35,917 nucleotides of DNA from Ceratorhiza oryzae-sativae (GCA_030998015.1 JARWMV010000145.1:1-35917); one strand, 5' to 3'; shown: positions 9,140 through 18,128, numbered from the stretch's first letter. Translations and numbers: made by a program. The notes: a model not told the origin generated them from the letters alone.

Positions 9140-9275
9140 CTACCCTAACCCTGTCGAAGAGTATTCACCCTCAAGCTTCGGAGCCGTCTGTGTACGGCTT
9201 AAGCCGCACACAGACGTCTCCTCTACAAGCGTGAAATTGTTGCACGTACGTGCAACAACTTCTAGGGGACGGGTC
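9140..9275 (+). repeat. PE-B element, short form
   Basis: Runs CTACCCTAACCCTGTCGAAG to GGGGACGGGTC. Opposite orientation to 4209 and 13364. Confidence 0.87.
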
Positions 9276-9329
9276 AGGCATAATTAAGGGGTTCGGTTTG
9301 AAATATCAGGGCCCCTCTAAATCTAACCC

Positions 9330-9600
9330 GTGCACGCCTACGATCGCAGCTCCGCCTCAAGCGTGAAGTTGTTGCACGTACGTGCAACAATTTAAGCTAG
9401 AGGATCAGCTGCGGCCCTGGCGTGCGCGGGCGTCTGATTCCGAGGTACCCTGGAACTTAAAGTTCCAGGGTACCTCGCAATACCTCGCCGCTTCGCGGCC
9501 TCGCGCTCCCCTCCGGCGCCTGATTCCGAGGAATCAGGCGCCTCCCGTGGGGTATGGGCCCGAGCGGACCGACGGTCCCTAACCCCACGGGAGGGAATAA
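9330..9600. repeat. PE-D-like mosaic with a PE-B fragment
   Basis: CCCGTGCACGCCTACGATCG, then the TTGCACGTACGTGCAA palindrome of PE-B, the GTACCCTGGAA..TTCCAGGGTAC palindrome, GCGCCTGATTCC..GGAATCAGGCGC and CCCGTGGGGT..ACCCCACGGG. A chain of independent palindromes. Confidence 0.65.
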
Positions 9601-9617
9601 AATGAATTCACCTACTG

Positions 9618-9659
9618 ACCCCCAAACATGTGCAGCTACGCTGCATTGTTTGGTGGGCA
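9618..9659. repeat. PE-E hairpin (first of two in tandem)
   Basis: Followed after 20 bp by a second copy, and the GTCTACTGACCCC leader is duplicated with it. Confidence 0.85.
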
Positions 9660-9678
9660 GCAATGTCGGGGGTCTACT

Positions 9679-9720
9679 GACCCCCAAACATGTGCAGCTA
9701 CGCTGCATTGTTTGGTGGGC
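9679..9720. repeat. PE-E hairpin (second of two in tandem)
   Basis: Same flanks as 1519-1559, including the downstream mini PE-A. Confidence 0.85.
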
Positions 9721-9744
9721 AGCAACCCCCCGATATTGTAATGC

Positions 9745-9791
9745 CCGCCGGCGTTAGAGGGAATCCTAAAGATTCCCTCTAACGCGCGCGG
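9745..9791 (+). repeat. mini PE-A (47 bp, internal deletion)
   Basis: Identical in form and flanks to 1584-1630, so the two loci look like copies of one larger segment. Confidence 0.85.
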
Positions 9792-9989
9792 CAATGTCGG
9801 GGGTCTACGGTGCCTAGATTTATAGGGATTCCCTGTATTTACAGTCTTCCAGGGTGGAAATAAATATCCATCACAGAAAAAACCTTCCGAGCTTTAGCTC
9901 GGCATATAGCGTAAAAGACGCATATATTATTTAACCCTTAATTTTACGCGATTATTGTAACAATAATTTATTTTGTTTAAATAAATTAA

Positions 9990-10072
9990 TACGAACAAAG
10001 AGACTTGAACTCTTACGGATCTACTCCACTTTTACTTAACAAAAGACTGGCTACCAATTTCAGCATGTTCGC
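9990..10072 (-). tRNA. trnL(uaa): tRNA-Leu (UAA)
   Basis: Class II tRNA with a long variable arm. Acceptor GCGAACA/TGTTCGT, D-arm CTGAAATTGGTAGCCAG, anticodon stem CTTTT/AAAAG with loop GTTAAGT giving UAA, T-arm AGAGTTCAAGTCTCT. Confidence 0.93.
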
Positions 10073-10365
10073 TTTTTAAATGGACTTGTTGTGGGATTTA
10101 CAGCTCCTATGTATTTTGAAATATATAGGAGTATGTTCCGGAAAAAAAGAGACCGGAGGGGAGCAAAATTTTATATAGACCCCGGAACCGGCCCTGTGTG
10201 GTCCCTCTAGGAGGGGTTTCGCCCAAGGCCATGCAGGAACGGTTCGTGCGCATGACCTTATAAGCCGATTTTGTATCGCATCATAGTAGACCCCCAACAA
10301 GGCAATGGCCTCCCAATGCGTCACAAACGTATTGGGGGGGCCATTACCTTATTGGGGGGCGGATG

Positions 10366-10406
10366 CCCCTCAAACAATGCAGCGTAGCTGCACATGTTTG
10401 GGGGGC
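10366..10406. repeat. PE-E hairpin
   Basis: Lies beside CCTCCCAATGCG/CATTGGGAGG-type stems that often accompany PE-E (also 10600, 11040, 17780 and 19560). Confidence 0.8.
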
Positions 10407-10470
10407 AGTAGGAATATGCGGTGACAACAAATCTAACGCGCTCTTTGATCGCCCGCAGGGCGGCCTAAGA

Positions 10471-10520
10471 GGTTCCCTAGCAGCGTGTACTTGTACACGC
10501 TGACGACAGGGTTAGGGTAG
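10471..10520 (-). repeat. PE-B end fragment
   Basis: GTGTACTTGTACAC palindrome plus CGACAGGGTTAGGGTAG, preceded by a short PE-C head. Confidence 0.75.
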
Positions 10521-10660
10521 CTTATCATTGACCGCAGGCCCGGAGAAATATATTTATAACCAGAGCCATATTTATTTCCCCTACAAACCCAAAGGCCTCC
10601 CAATGCGTTACCAAGCCTGTAAGGCACGCCCTACGGGCCAGCGTATTGGGAGTGCCATTA

Positions 10661-10701
10661 CCCCCCCAAACAATGCAGCATAGCTGCATCAGTTTGGGGG
10701 G
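10661..10701. repeat. PE-E hairpin, variant loop
   Basis: Has TGCAGCATAGCTGCA where others have TGCAGCGTAGCTGCA, so the stem is kept with a changed loop. Confidence 0.8.
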
Positions 10702-10730
10702 TCGACGGGGCGCTTGGCCAAAGGCACAAT

Positions 10731-10772
10731 GCGCCCACATCGTGGTTGGGACGCCCACATCGTGGTTGGGAC
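10731..10772. repeat. 21-bp direct repeat, two copies
   Basis: GCCCACATCGTGGTTGGGAC occurs twice in tandem. Confidence 0.85.
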
Positions 10773-10789
10773 ACGGGTTGTAACATTTT

Positions 10790-11436
10790 AAATTCCATTT
10801 AATATTTAAAACGGTAACTAAAAGATCTACTTCTTTTATTGTATAAGAATCTGTACACAACACTGTATGGTTACTTCCCCAAATTGGGGGTGTAGATTTG
10901 CCTGCGCAAATCACCCCCAATTTAGGAGTCCTCAGCGCTTAGGCCGTGCCTAAAGGCGCGATCAGAGAGCGCTGCCCAACTCCTGCCCCCCAATAAGGTA
11001 ATGGCCCCCCCAATACGTTGGCCTTACAGGCTTGGTAACGCATTGGGAGGCCATTGCCTTGTTGGGGGTCTACGATAAGTATTCTTATCGTGGTTGGGTT
11101 GGAGTTTTATTAAAAGTCCCATCATCGCGCAACAAGTAAGCTAAACCTAAGGGTGTCAACAATTCCCCCTATGTTGGACCCTAACCCTGTCGTCAGCGTG
11201 TACAAGTACACGCTGCTAGGGAACCTCTTCCCCTCCGCGCTCTTTGATCGCCCGCAGGGCGGCCTAAGCGCGGAGTGCTTCGGAGCCGTCTGTGTACGGC
11301 TTAAGCCGCACACAGACGTCTCCTCTACAAGCGTGAAATTGTTGCACGTACGTGCAACAACTTCTAGGGGACGGGTCAGGAACTTGTTTTACCCCTGCTT
11401 TGTAAAATAGTTCTAATAGTTCATTAAAACCCCATT
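10790..11436 (-). pseudogene. LAGLIDADG endonuclease remnant, frameshifted and repeat-broken
   Basis: Minus-strand pieces in order: FNELLELFYKAGVKQV (about 11435-11388), then a PE-B copy, then LLTPLGLAYLLRDDGTFNKT (about 11155-11107). NIGG lies just before that in another frame, which suggests a one-base shift in a G run. Next come repeats (10905-11100), then NHTVLCTDSYTIKEVDLLV and KWNLKCYN (about 10880-10793). The order matches the C-terminal two-thirds of the family. No N-terminal helix was found nearby, apart from a doubtful NIRRAYKNKSNL at about 11750-11715. Confidence 0.75.
11178..11377 (+). repeat. PE-B element, long form, inside a LAGLIDADG remnant
   Basis: Same internal PE-C head as 6896-7097. 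It separates the FNELLELFY piece from the NIG..LLTPLG piece of the endonuclease. Confidence 0.88.
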
Positions 11437-11444
11437 TTGGCTAA

Positions 11445-11710
11445 GGACCGAAGGCCCATGACCCGCCGCCGTATGGACTTTGATTCCGAGGTAGCCTGGA
11501 ACCTCGGGGGTCCAGGCTACCTCGCAATACCCCGCCTCCTGGATCTCTAGAGATCCAGGGAGCGGAGCTGCCCTAGAGGGACAGGAGGCGGCGGTAGGGC
11601 CGGCTCCTGCCCCCCAAACATGTGCAGCTACGCTGCATTGTTTGAGGGGCATACGATCGTGCAAGCACGATCCTCCGCCGGCCCGGTAACAACGATTCGA
11701 AGAATCCGGA
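11445..11710. repeat. large palindromic block, second copy
   Basis: Copy of 4820-5060, with a PE-E hairpin (11611-11650) inserted between CCGGC and the GATCGTGCAAGCACGATC palindrome. Confidence 0.75.
11611..11650. repeat. PE-E hairpin inside a larger block
   Basis: The copy at 4820-5060 lacks it, which gives a filled/empty pair. Confidence 0.8.
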
Positions 11711-11867
11711 AGGTTCGATTTATTTTTATAAGCTCTTCTTATATTTCCCTCCGCGCTTAGATCGCGCCAGAGGCGCGGCCCACGCGCGTCGGGGCGTAGG
11801 GGGAAATACTCCCGAAAACTTAGTCTGGCCTCTATCTCGGTCAACATCGTTCCGTGGTTTGCTTCCA

Positions 11868-11897
11868 TGCAAGATTTATAAAATCTTGCTGGACCTG
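11868..11897. repeat. hairpin P, stand-alone copy
   Basis: Same as 6523, within the same longer duplicated block. Confidence 0.7.
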
Positions 11898-12072
11898 TAT
11901 CCGCCGGCGGGCTGCCCTAGAGTAGTTGACACGAGATAGGGTCGGGGTATCCTTCAACAAAATGGGTTTAGGACTTACAGCCCATAACCATTTGGAATCT
12001 ATGAGTACGGCAGCACTCCTGTGGGCCCTATTCGGACTCCTCCCAACCACGATAAGTCCCCTAGCTGAAATT

Positions 12073-12118
12073 GGCTCCGAAGCTTGAGGGTGAATACTCT
12101 TCGACAGGGTTAGGGTAG
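12073..12118 (-). repeat. PE-B end fragment
   Basis: GGCTCCGAAGCTTGAGGGTG through CGACAGGGTTAGGGTAG, lacking the two central palindromes. Confidence 0.75.
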
Positions 12119-12135
12119 GATCGCAGGCCCGGAGT

Positions 12136-12225
12136 AAAATAGTATATCATTTAATTTGTGATTTAATCCTACATCTAATCTTTTTAATAATAAATCCGTT
12201 ATGTCTTCAACATATTTCCAACTCT
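12136..12225 (-). pseudogene. coding-like fragment, unassigned
   Basis: An open 30-residue minus frame with protein-like composition (ESWKYVEDITDLLLKRLD...), bounded by repeats. I do not recognise the family. Probably part of a repeat-broken ORF. Confidence 0.3.
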
Positions 12226-12618
12226 CTGATCGCGCCTTTAGGCGCGGCCTAAGCGCTGAGGACTCCTAAACTGGGGGTGATTTGCGCAGGCAAATCTACA
12301 CCCCCAATTTGGGGTAATGAAGTAATTGAGATTTGCCCCGCTGGCAGGAAAGCTGAGTATTTTTTTTACCCCAATTTTCGAAAATTAGGAGTACGCTGCC
12401 GCATTCGGCCGCTCTATCGTACCCCCCGTGGTGGTGAGGACCGTCGCTACGCTCGGGCCCATCCACCACGGGAGGCGCCTGATTCCTAGGTTGTGCGCGA
12501 GGCGGCCCCTCTGGCCGCGAGCCCGCGCACGCCAGGGCCGCAGCTTAAGCTGCGATCGTAGGCGGGCACGGGTAAGATAGAGCGTTCTAACAGCGGCAGC
12601 TACAGCAGGTAAGTGGAA

Positions 12619-12690
12619 TAGCCTTTACCAGATTCGAACTGGCATTGGCCGCGTGAAGGGCGGCAGTATTAACCATTATACTAAAAGACC
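12619..12690 (-). tRNA. trnE(uuc): tRNA-Glu (UUC) with C33
   Basis: Acceptor GGTCTTT/AAAGGCT with wobble pairs, D-stem GTAT/ATAC, anticodon stem GCCGC/GCGGC fully paired, T-arm GCCAG-TTCGAAT-CTGGT. The loop is CCTTCAC, so the anticodon is UUC, but the base before it is C instead of the nearly universal U33. The GC-rich anticodon stem is also unlike the AT-rich stems of the neighbouring tRNAs. Confidence 0.87.
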
Positions 12691-12729
12691 TCGACTCACC
12701 TATTTCAATGGACTTGGTATTGGCGTATC

Positions 12730-13157
12730 TCAAAGAGTCTAAAAGATTTAGATCTAATTTAGGCCGATGTACTACTGACTGTGGGCTCTCTACGGACTCC
12801 TCCCAACCACGATAAGTCCCCTAGCTGGGCCGGCTCCTCAAAGTCCATACGGCGGCGGGGTATTAGTTTAAGAGGGGAATCTCTGTAGTATATTTATACT
12901 TCTAAAGGAACCCCTGAATTTTTCCTCTTCCTTTTTAAGGAAACCGCGTCTCTCTTTAATAGAGACGCACCAAAAAAATTTGTTGTTTTATTTCACCAAA
13001 ATGGTGTAAGGACTTACAGCCCTTCACCATCTGGAGTACGAAAGCGCTCCTGTGGGCCCTCTTCGGTGCCCTACGGAAATTGACGTCTGCAAAAAAGTCA
13101 GTTGGTCTGACCAGATCAACTTCCGTCAATTATCCGCAGCTGCAGTAATTTTTTTTT
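12730..13157. other. no recognised gene
   Basis: Mixed sequence. A block near 12890-12925 recurs at about 24450 (ACTTCTAAAG plus AACCCC). An inverted copy of the 8400-8460 stretch lies at 13083-13130. Confidence 0.5.
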
Positions 13158-13165
13158 TTTGGAGC

Positions 13166-13236
13166 TGGCGACATCAGGAATCGAACCTAAACTAGCAGTT
13201 CATGAGACTACTGTGCTACCAATACACTTTCTCGCC
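13166..13236 (-). tRNA. trnM(cau): tRNA-Met (CAU)
   Basis: Acceptor GGCGAGA/TGTCGCC has one G-G mismatch. Anticodon stem GTAGT/ACTGC with loop CTCATGA gives CAU. T-arm TTAGG-TTCGATT-CCTGA. Whether it is the initiator, the elongator, or an Ile tRNA with modified C34 cannot be settled by eye. Confidence 0.88.
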
Positions 13237-13363
13237 TATCACACATTTTCATCTTTTAGGCCTAACCCCAATTTCACTAGGAACCTACCCACAGGTCTAG
13301 GACCTGGGGTGTGTCTAATAAACTTGTTCGATACGTCCATCTCACTATAACCCCTATTTTCCC

Positions 13364-13499
13364 GACCCGTCCCCTAGAAGTTGTTGCACGTACGTGCAAC
13401 AATTTCACGCTTGTAGAGGAGACGTCTGTGTGCGGCTTAAGCCGTACACAGACGGCTCCGAAGCTTGAGGGTGAATACTCTTCGACAGGGTTAGGGTAG
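13364..13499 (-). repeat. PE-B element, short form
   Basis: Same form as 4209-4344, and like it followed by a GGCCCGCTCC-flanked PE-A copy, so the pair B+A is itself duplicated. Confidence 0.87.
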
Positions 13500-13550
13500 G
13501 ACCTAATTAGGGTAGGACCGAAAAACAAAAATTGGCCCCCGGCCCGCTCC

Positions 13551-13722
13551 CCGCGCGCGTTAGTTGCTGGTGGGACTTGTCCCACCAACCAACGTGAGCA
13601 ATCGCAACCGTTTGCGATTGCTAGTGCGCGGCATAATATCGATATTTAGCCGCCGGCTGAAAATGACGAACGGTCGTCATTTTCTACGAGGGAATCTTTA
13701 GGATTCCCTCTAACGCCGGCGG
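13551..13722 (-). repeat. PE-A element inside a flanking palindrome
   Basis: Flanks GGCCCGCTCC / GGAGCGGATCTAGGGCC as at 4490. Confidence 0.92.
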
Positions 13723-13754
13723 GGAGCGGATCTAGGGCCGCAGGGGTGAGAATA

Positions 13755-13930
13755 AAGTTGGTGAATTGAATCCTTTAAGACGGACTTTAATTCCTCTTTC
13801 TCCTTTTTAGTTACGACCTGAATCTTACTGATCGATCGGAAAGTGCCATTCACTTTCAATTGAAGTTGCATGGCGAATTTGTGACAAAATTTTAAAAAAA
13901 GATCCCATTGTATGTTGGGAGGGGGTCAAA
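13755..13930 (-). pseudogene. coding-like fragment related to 29625-29693
   Basis: An open minus frame of about 57 residues containing NIQWDLFLKFCHKFAMQLQ followed by LKVNGTFRSISKIQVV. The core KFAMQLQ(L/F)KVN recurs in the fragment at 29693-29625. The wording is reminiscent of N-terminal regions of plasmid-type family B DNA polymerases in fungal mitochondria, but this is a weak impression and I leave the function open. Confidence 0.4.
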
Positions 13931-13948
13931 AAATTGATTTCCAAAAAC

Positions 13949-13988
13949 ACCCCCAAACATGTGCAGCTACGCTGCATTGTTTGGGGGG
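13949..13988. repeat. PE-E hairpin
   Basis: Next to an AGCTTTGCTATTTTAAG-type stem flanked by GGGGCC/GGCCCC (14015-14053). Confidence 0.8.
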
Positions 13989-14370
13989 CATCCACCCCCC
14001 AAATGAAGCAATTACGGGGCCTCTAAAATAGCTTTGCTATTTTAAGTGGCCCCTAATTGCATCATTGGGGGTCTACGGGCATGGACTTATAGCGCATAAT
14101 CAACTTGGAGTACTGCAGCTGCAGTAATTTTTATGAGAGCTATGTTCCCATTAAAATATAGAATGTTAGAGACGACCTATTGATGCTGAATCAGGCAATA
14201 CAACGACTGTATAATGATCTACTATAGCATCATTATATCGCCATGTAGATAATATTTCAGACCTGTACACTCTTCCCTGATTTTTCTGGGTGGCACTCAG
14301 TGCCGTCCTTAAAAAAATCGGAGTAAGATTAACGTAATAAAATTTACGTCACTTTTTCGTATGAATATGA

Positions 14371-14616
14371 CCCGTGCACGCCTGCGAACGCCTTGGCTTA
14401 AGCCAAGCAAGCTTGGCTCATATTGACCTTAAGGTCAATAATCAAGCCAAGGCGGCCCTGGCGTGCGCGCGGCGTCTGATTCCGAGGTACCCTGGAACTG
14501 AAAGTTCCAGGGTACCTCGCAATACCTCGCCGCGAACGCGGCCTCGATAACCATACCCACGGGTCAACAGCATGTATTTATATATAAATACAATGCTGGT
14601 TGACCCTAAGCGGGGG
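14371..14616 (-). repeat. PE-D element with TATGA flanking duplication
   Basis: Flanked by TATGA at 14366-14370 and 14617-14621. Inside, the GCCTTGGCTTAAGCCAAG loop holds an additional CATATTGACCTTAAGGTCAATA palindrome. It also contains the GTACCCTGGAA..TTCCAGGGTAC and CATGTATTTATATATAAATACA palindromes. Confidence 0.88.
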
Positions 14617-14822
14617 TATGATAAATAAAATAAATTTATCTCACTTAATTCATGTGGTAGACCAATATTAAGTCTAATATTTTAAAGATACTTTATAGTT
14701 TTTACAATAAGATAAATTAACTAAAGCATACTTAGGGGGGTCGGGAAACCAGACCCCTTTATTTTATCACCTAACTTAAAAGTTTTGAAGTATAGTCTCT
14801 TTTACTTTTACTTTTTTCTAAC
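14617..14822. other. AT-rich spacer without a recognised gene
   Basis: Contains a GGGGGGTCGGGAAACCAGACCCC hairpin (14735-14757) followed by T-rich sequence, which could act as a processing or stop signal, although no gene ends just upstream of it. Otherwise featureless. Confidence 0.4.
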
Positions 14823-14946
14823 GCGCTCTTTGATCGCCCGAAGGGCGGCCTAAGCGCTCTTTGATCGCCCGCAGGGCGGCCTAAGCGCTCTTTGATCGCC
14901 CGCAGGGCGGCCTAAGCGCTCTTTGATCGCCCGCAGGGCGGCCTAA
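14823..14946. repeat. 31-bp tandem repeat of the PE-C head, four copies
   Basis: Four units starting GCGCTCTTTGATCGCCCG and ending GGGCGGCCTAA. The first has GAAGG where the others have GCAGG, a change that stays in the hairpin loop. Confidence 0.95.
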
Positions 14947-15049
14947 GCGCGGAGGGCTCCACTAATCGATGATTTGCGAAGGCAAATCTACACCCTGCCT
15001 AGAGAACTGCGCTTTAGCGCACGTCTTGGCAGGGGTATCGATTAGCGGG
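14823..15049 (+). repeat. PE-C element with hairpin H
   Basis: The expanded head is followed by CTAATCGATGATTTGC..., with hairpin H (CCCTGCC...GGCAGGGG) inserted before TATCGATTAGCGGGG. Confidence 0.87.
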
Positions 15050-15153
15050 GTTCAGTTAAAAAATCCTTTTGATGATTTCCATCTGACTGTGGGAGGCCTG
15101 CCTCAGGCGATTTAGCGCATGTTAAAGGAATAATACTTAATAACACACATTCT

Positions 15154-15325
15154 CCGCGCGCGTTAGTTGCTGGTGGGACTTGTCCCACCAACCAACGTGA
15201 GCAATCGCAACCGTTTGCGATTGCTAGTGCGCGGCATAATATCGATATTTAGCCGCCGGCTGAAAATGACGAACGGTCGTCATTTTCTACGAGGGAATCT
15301 TTAGGATTCCCTCTAACGCCGGCGG
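15154..15325 (-). repeat. PE-A element overlapping the nad4 3' end
   Basis: Its CCGCCGGCG end lies inside the nad4 reading frame and supplies the last codons and the stop. Confidence 0.93.
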
Positions 15326-16813
15326 GGAGGGGATTGTGTTAAATAATAAAGATGTTACTGAAGTATGAAGAGATTCCAAAATTACATTAGGAAATATACC
15401 AAAAAATACTGTCGGAATCAAGAGAGAGATTAGTAACATAAATTCTCTTCTATCCAAGTCTATCACAGGAACTAGGTAAGGTGAGAATTTCCCATAAGAA
15501 ATTCTATTGTGGAACCAAATAGAATAACAAGCTGAAAGGACTATAGTTGTAGCACCAATTACACCAGCAAGCGCATTTCTTTCAAAAATACCAATTAAAG
15601 ATAGAAACTCCCCTATGAAATTAACAGTTAAAGGAATTCCGGTATTTGCTATAGTAAAGATAAGAAAGAATACTACAAACAGAGGCATTGTTTGTGCTAA
15701 TCCACGATAGTAATTTATAATTCTTGTATGATATCTATTGTACAAGACACCACCTACTAGTATAAATAATGCTGGACTTACAAAACCATGTGCTAATGAC
15801 AGCACAATAGCTCCTTCGATACCAATTATAGTGTTAGAAAATAGACCTAAAATTATTACTGCCATGTGCGCAACAGATGAATACGCTACTAATACTTTAG
15901 TGTCGTGTTGGATTATTGTAGCTAGAGAAGCATAAACTAAAGTGATTATTGCAATAGTTTGAACTAAAGGACCAAAATAATTACTTGCATCAGGTAAAAA
16001 TGGTAGTAGTATTCTCATAATTCCATACACAGGGAATTTAAGTATAATAGCAGCTAGTAAGATTGAAGCGGCTAAAGGAGCTTCACTGTGGGCTCTAGGT
16101 AGCCAAATATGGAACGGGTATAATGGAGTTTTTACAGCAAATGCTAAAAAGAACCCCAACCATAAATATTTTTGGCTTTCCAGACTTATGTTATTCATTG
16201 ATAGAAGAGTAAAATCTGTAGAACCTACATTGTAATATATTAACATTATAGCCAATAACATGAATAGAGATCCAGCTAAAGTATAAAGGAATAATAAGAA
16301 AGACGCTCTGATTCTAGCCTCACCTGCTCCCCAAATTCCTACAATTAGGAATAAAGGAATTAATACACTTTCGAAGAAGATATAGAACAATAGAAGATCT
16401 AATACCACGAAAACTGCTATTTGAAGAGTTTCTAATACTAAAAAAGCAATTAAGAAGTATTTTAATCCTACTTTAATATCATGCCAATTAGATAAGATAC
16501 AAATAGGTGTAATAAAGGTTGTTAGAAGAACAAAATATAGGGAGATACCATCGATACCTAAGTGAAAATGGCAAAAACTAATTTGTGTGAATTCTTCTTG
16601 AAATTGGTAATGACTAACACTTGAATCAAATTGAGCCCACATTACCATTGAGATAATAAAATTAACTATAGATGTAAATAGAGCTAATTGTTTCATTCTG
16701 GCTTCAGAATTTAGGCCTAAATATCTAGCAAATGAAGAACCTTTTGCGTCAGTTGAAAAGGGTAAAAGGGCCGCAGCCCCCAGTAAAGGAATTATTAATA
16801 ATAATTGTAACAT
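15287..16813 (-). CDS. nad4: NADH dehydrogenase subunit 4
   Basis: Membrane subunit of respiratory complex I in the inner mitochondrial membrane; one of its proton-pumping antiporter-like subunits. The 508-residue frame is intact and intron-free. Visible family marks are GIDGISLYFVLL (from residue 87), FYIFFESVLIPLFL with the conserved Glu at about 148, FAVKTPLYPFHIWLPRAHSEAP with Lys at about 228, VAYSSVAHMAVI and SLAHGFVSPALF, with many hydrophobic helices throughout. The start MLQLLLIIPLLGA is typical of the family. The normal protein should end near SLLFN. The final dozen residues (PPALEGILKIPS) are encoded by the PE-A copy that begins at 15325, so the natural stop has been replaced. A hairpin (TTTCGGCTTAAGCCGAAA) lies about 20 bp before the start codon. 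Confidence 0.97.
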   Translation of the reverse strand: MLQLLLIIPLLGAAALLPFSTDAKGSSFARYLGLNSEARMKQLALFTSIVNFIISMVMWAQFDSSVSHYQFQEEFTQISFCHFHLGIDGISLYFVLLTTFITPICILSNWHDIKVGLKYFLIAFLVLETLQIAVFVVLDLLLFYIFFESVLIPLFLIVGIWGAGEARIRASFLLFLYTLAGSLFMLLAIMLIYYNVGSTDFTLLSMNNISLESQKYLWLGFFLAFAVKTPLYPFHIWLPRAHSEAPLAASILLAAIILKFPVYGIMRILLPFLPDASNYFGPLVQTIAIITLVYASLATIIQHDTKVLVAYSSVAHMAVIILGLFSNTIIGIEGAIVLSLAHGFVSPALFILVGGVLYNRYHTRIINYYRGLAQTMPLFVVFFLIFTIANTGIPLTVNFIGEFLSLIGIFERNALAGVIGATTIVLSACYSIWFHNRISYGKFSPYLVPVIDLDRREFMLLISLLIPTVFFGIFPNVILESLHTSVTSLLFNTIPSPPALEGILKIPS

Positions 16814-16980
16814 AGTTTTAATTTTTATATATTTTCGGCTTAAGCCGAAACAAAATATCTAAGGATTAAAATTTTATTTTTAAAGAAAAGAACAAGAAAC
16901 AAATCTTGGGGGGGGTTGAAATTATGCAAAATTAAATGAAACAAACAAAAGATTTTTGAGTTTTAGATCGACTACAAACT
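16814..16980 (-). other. nad4 upstream region
   Basis: Short leader with a TTTCGGCTTAAGCCGAAA hairpin and an AAGAACAAGAAACAAATCTT stretch. Both recur near 18920-19170 upstream of a partial nad4 copy. No promoter consensus can be pinned down by eye. Confidence 0.5.
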
Positions 16981-17152
16981 CCGCGCGCGTTAGTTGCTGG
17001 TGGGACTTGTCCCACCAACCAACGTGAGCAATCGCAACCGTTTGCGATTGCTAGTGCGCGGCATAATATCGATATTTAGCCGCCGGCTGAAAATGACGAA
17101 CGGTCGTCATTTTCTACGAGGGAATCTTTAGGATTCCCTCTAACGCCGGCGG
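16981..17152 (-). repeat. PE-A element
   Basis: Full-size copy between the nad4 leader and the C-terminal end of the next LAGLIDADG remnant. Confidence 0.92.
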
Positions 17153-17187
17153 GCGCATCATAGGGGGCAGTATGGGTCCTATTAAGC

Positions 17188-17231
17188 CCTGCCTGGGCAA
17201 CTGCGCTTTAGCGCACGTCTTGGCAGGGGTA
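17188..17231 (+). repeat. hairpin H, solo copy
   Basis: CCCTGCC..GGCAGGGG around ACTGCGCTTTAGCGCA, not embedded in PE-C or PE-D. It marks the downstream end of the LAGLIDADG remnant. Confidence 0.8.
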
Positions 17232-17461
17232 GATTGTAGAATCGCTAATTTTCTTTGTGGTATAACAATTCTATAACCACCATTTGAAGCTTTTTTTTTG
17301 TAACTCTCTAAATCCCATTTGTCATTTAAAACATTGATTAATAGTTCAACTTCTTTTATTGTAAAAGATTCTGTACAAAGAATGACTCTTTTAGTTGATT
17401 TATCAAAACTACCATCAGCGCAAATCCAATAGGCTAAAGACTTAGTTGTGAATAAGTCACC

Positions 17462-17601
17462 CCTCCGCGCTCTTTGATCGCCCGCAGGGCGGCCTAAGCG
17501 CGGAGGGCTCCACTAATCGATGATTTGCGAAGGCAAATCTACACCCTGCCTAGAGAACTGCGCTTTAGCGCACGTCTTGGCAGGGGTATCGATTAGCGGG
17601 G
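17462..17601 (+). repeat. PE-C element with hairpin H, inside a LAGLIDADG remnant
   Basis: Separates the FIPTNI and TTKSLAYW pieces of the endonuclease. Confidence 0.87.
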
Positions 17602-17689
17602 CTATGTTAGTTGGAATGAATTTTTTACCCTCGAAATAAAACAAACTCCCGAGCGTAGATCGCGCCTTAGCGCGGCCCACGCTCGGGCA

Positions 17690-17880
17690 GCGCCTAACGA
17701 TCGGGATGATTTCCGTAGACCCCCAACAATTGACCCCCAATACGTTGGCCCGTAGGGCGTGCCTTACAGGCTTGGTAACGCATTGGGAGGCCATTGCATT
17801 ATTGGGGGGCGGATGCCCCTCAAACAATGCAGCGTAGCTGCACATGTTTGGGGGGCAGTAGGGAAATCGACGCCCGATCG
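17690..17880. repeat. PE-E hairpin with CATTGGGAGG stem, inside a LAGLIDADG remnant
   Basis: Nested stems: outer GGGCGTCGATTTCC and GATCGTT pieces, middle CCCAACAATTGACCCCC, inner PE-E core (17815-17856). The set splits FNEFYDP from the LFYFEGKK piece. Confidence 0.65.
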
Positions 17881-18039
17881 TTGGGGTCATAAAACTCGTT
17901 AAAACAAGGTAAACTCCGCTCCCTGGATCTCTAGAGATCCAGGAGGCGGGGTATAAAATCTCATAGAACTATGTTTTTTTTCTTTTAAAGAAATAAAATT
18001 TGTCTTGGGGTTTGAACCACAATACTCTTTAAATAAATT

Positions 18040-18083
18040 CTCAGCGCTCTTTGATCGCCCGAAGGGCGGCCTAAGCGCTGAGA
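18040..18083. repeat. PE-C head hairpin (CTCAGCGCT form)
   Basis: CTCAGCGCT..AGCGCTGAG around CGCCCGAAGGGCG. It belongs to a composite with the V2 PE-A copy that follows; the composite recurs at 27861 and 30958. Confidence 0.8.
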
Positions 18084-18128
18084 ACTCTAAATACCCCGCC
18101 AATGTTCCATTGGCGGATTTGCGAAGGC

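Noticed and set aside
12277..12489. 70-residue plus-strand frame
   Set aside because: Made of PE-C and other palindromes; no protein features.
17513..17890. 125-residue minus-strand frame as a separate gene
   Set aside because: Only SLFYFEGKKFIPTNI is genuine LAGLIDADG sequence. The rest is repeat DNA read through, so it is merged into the broken endonuclease at 17222-18505.
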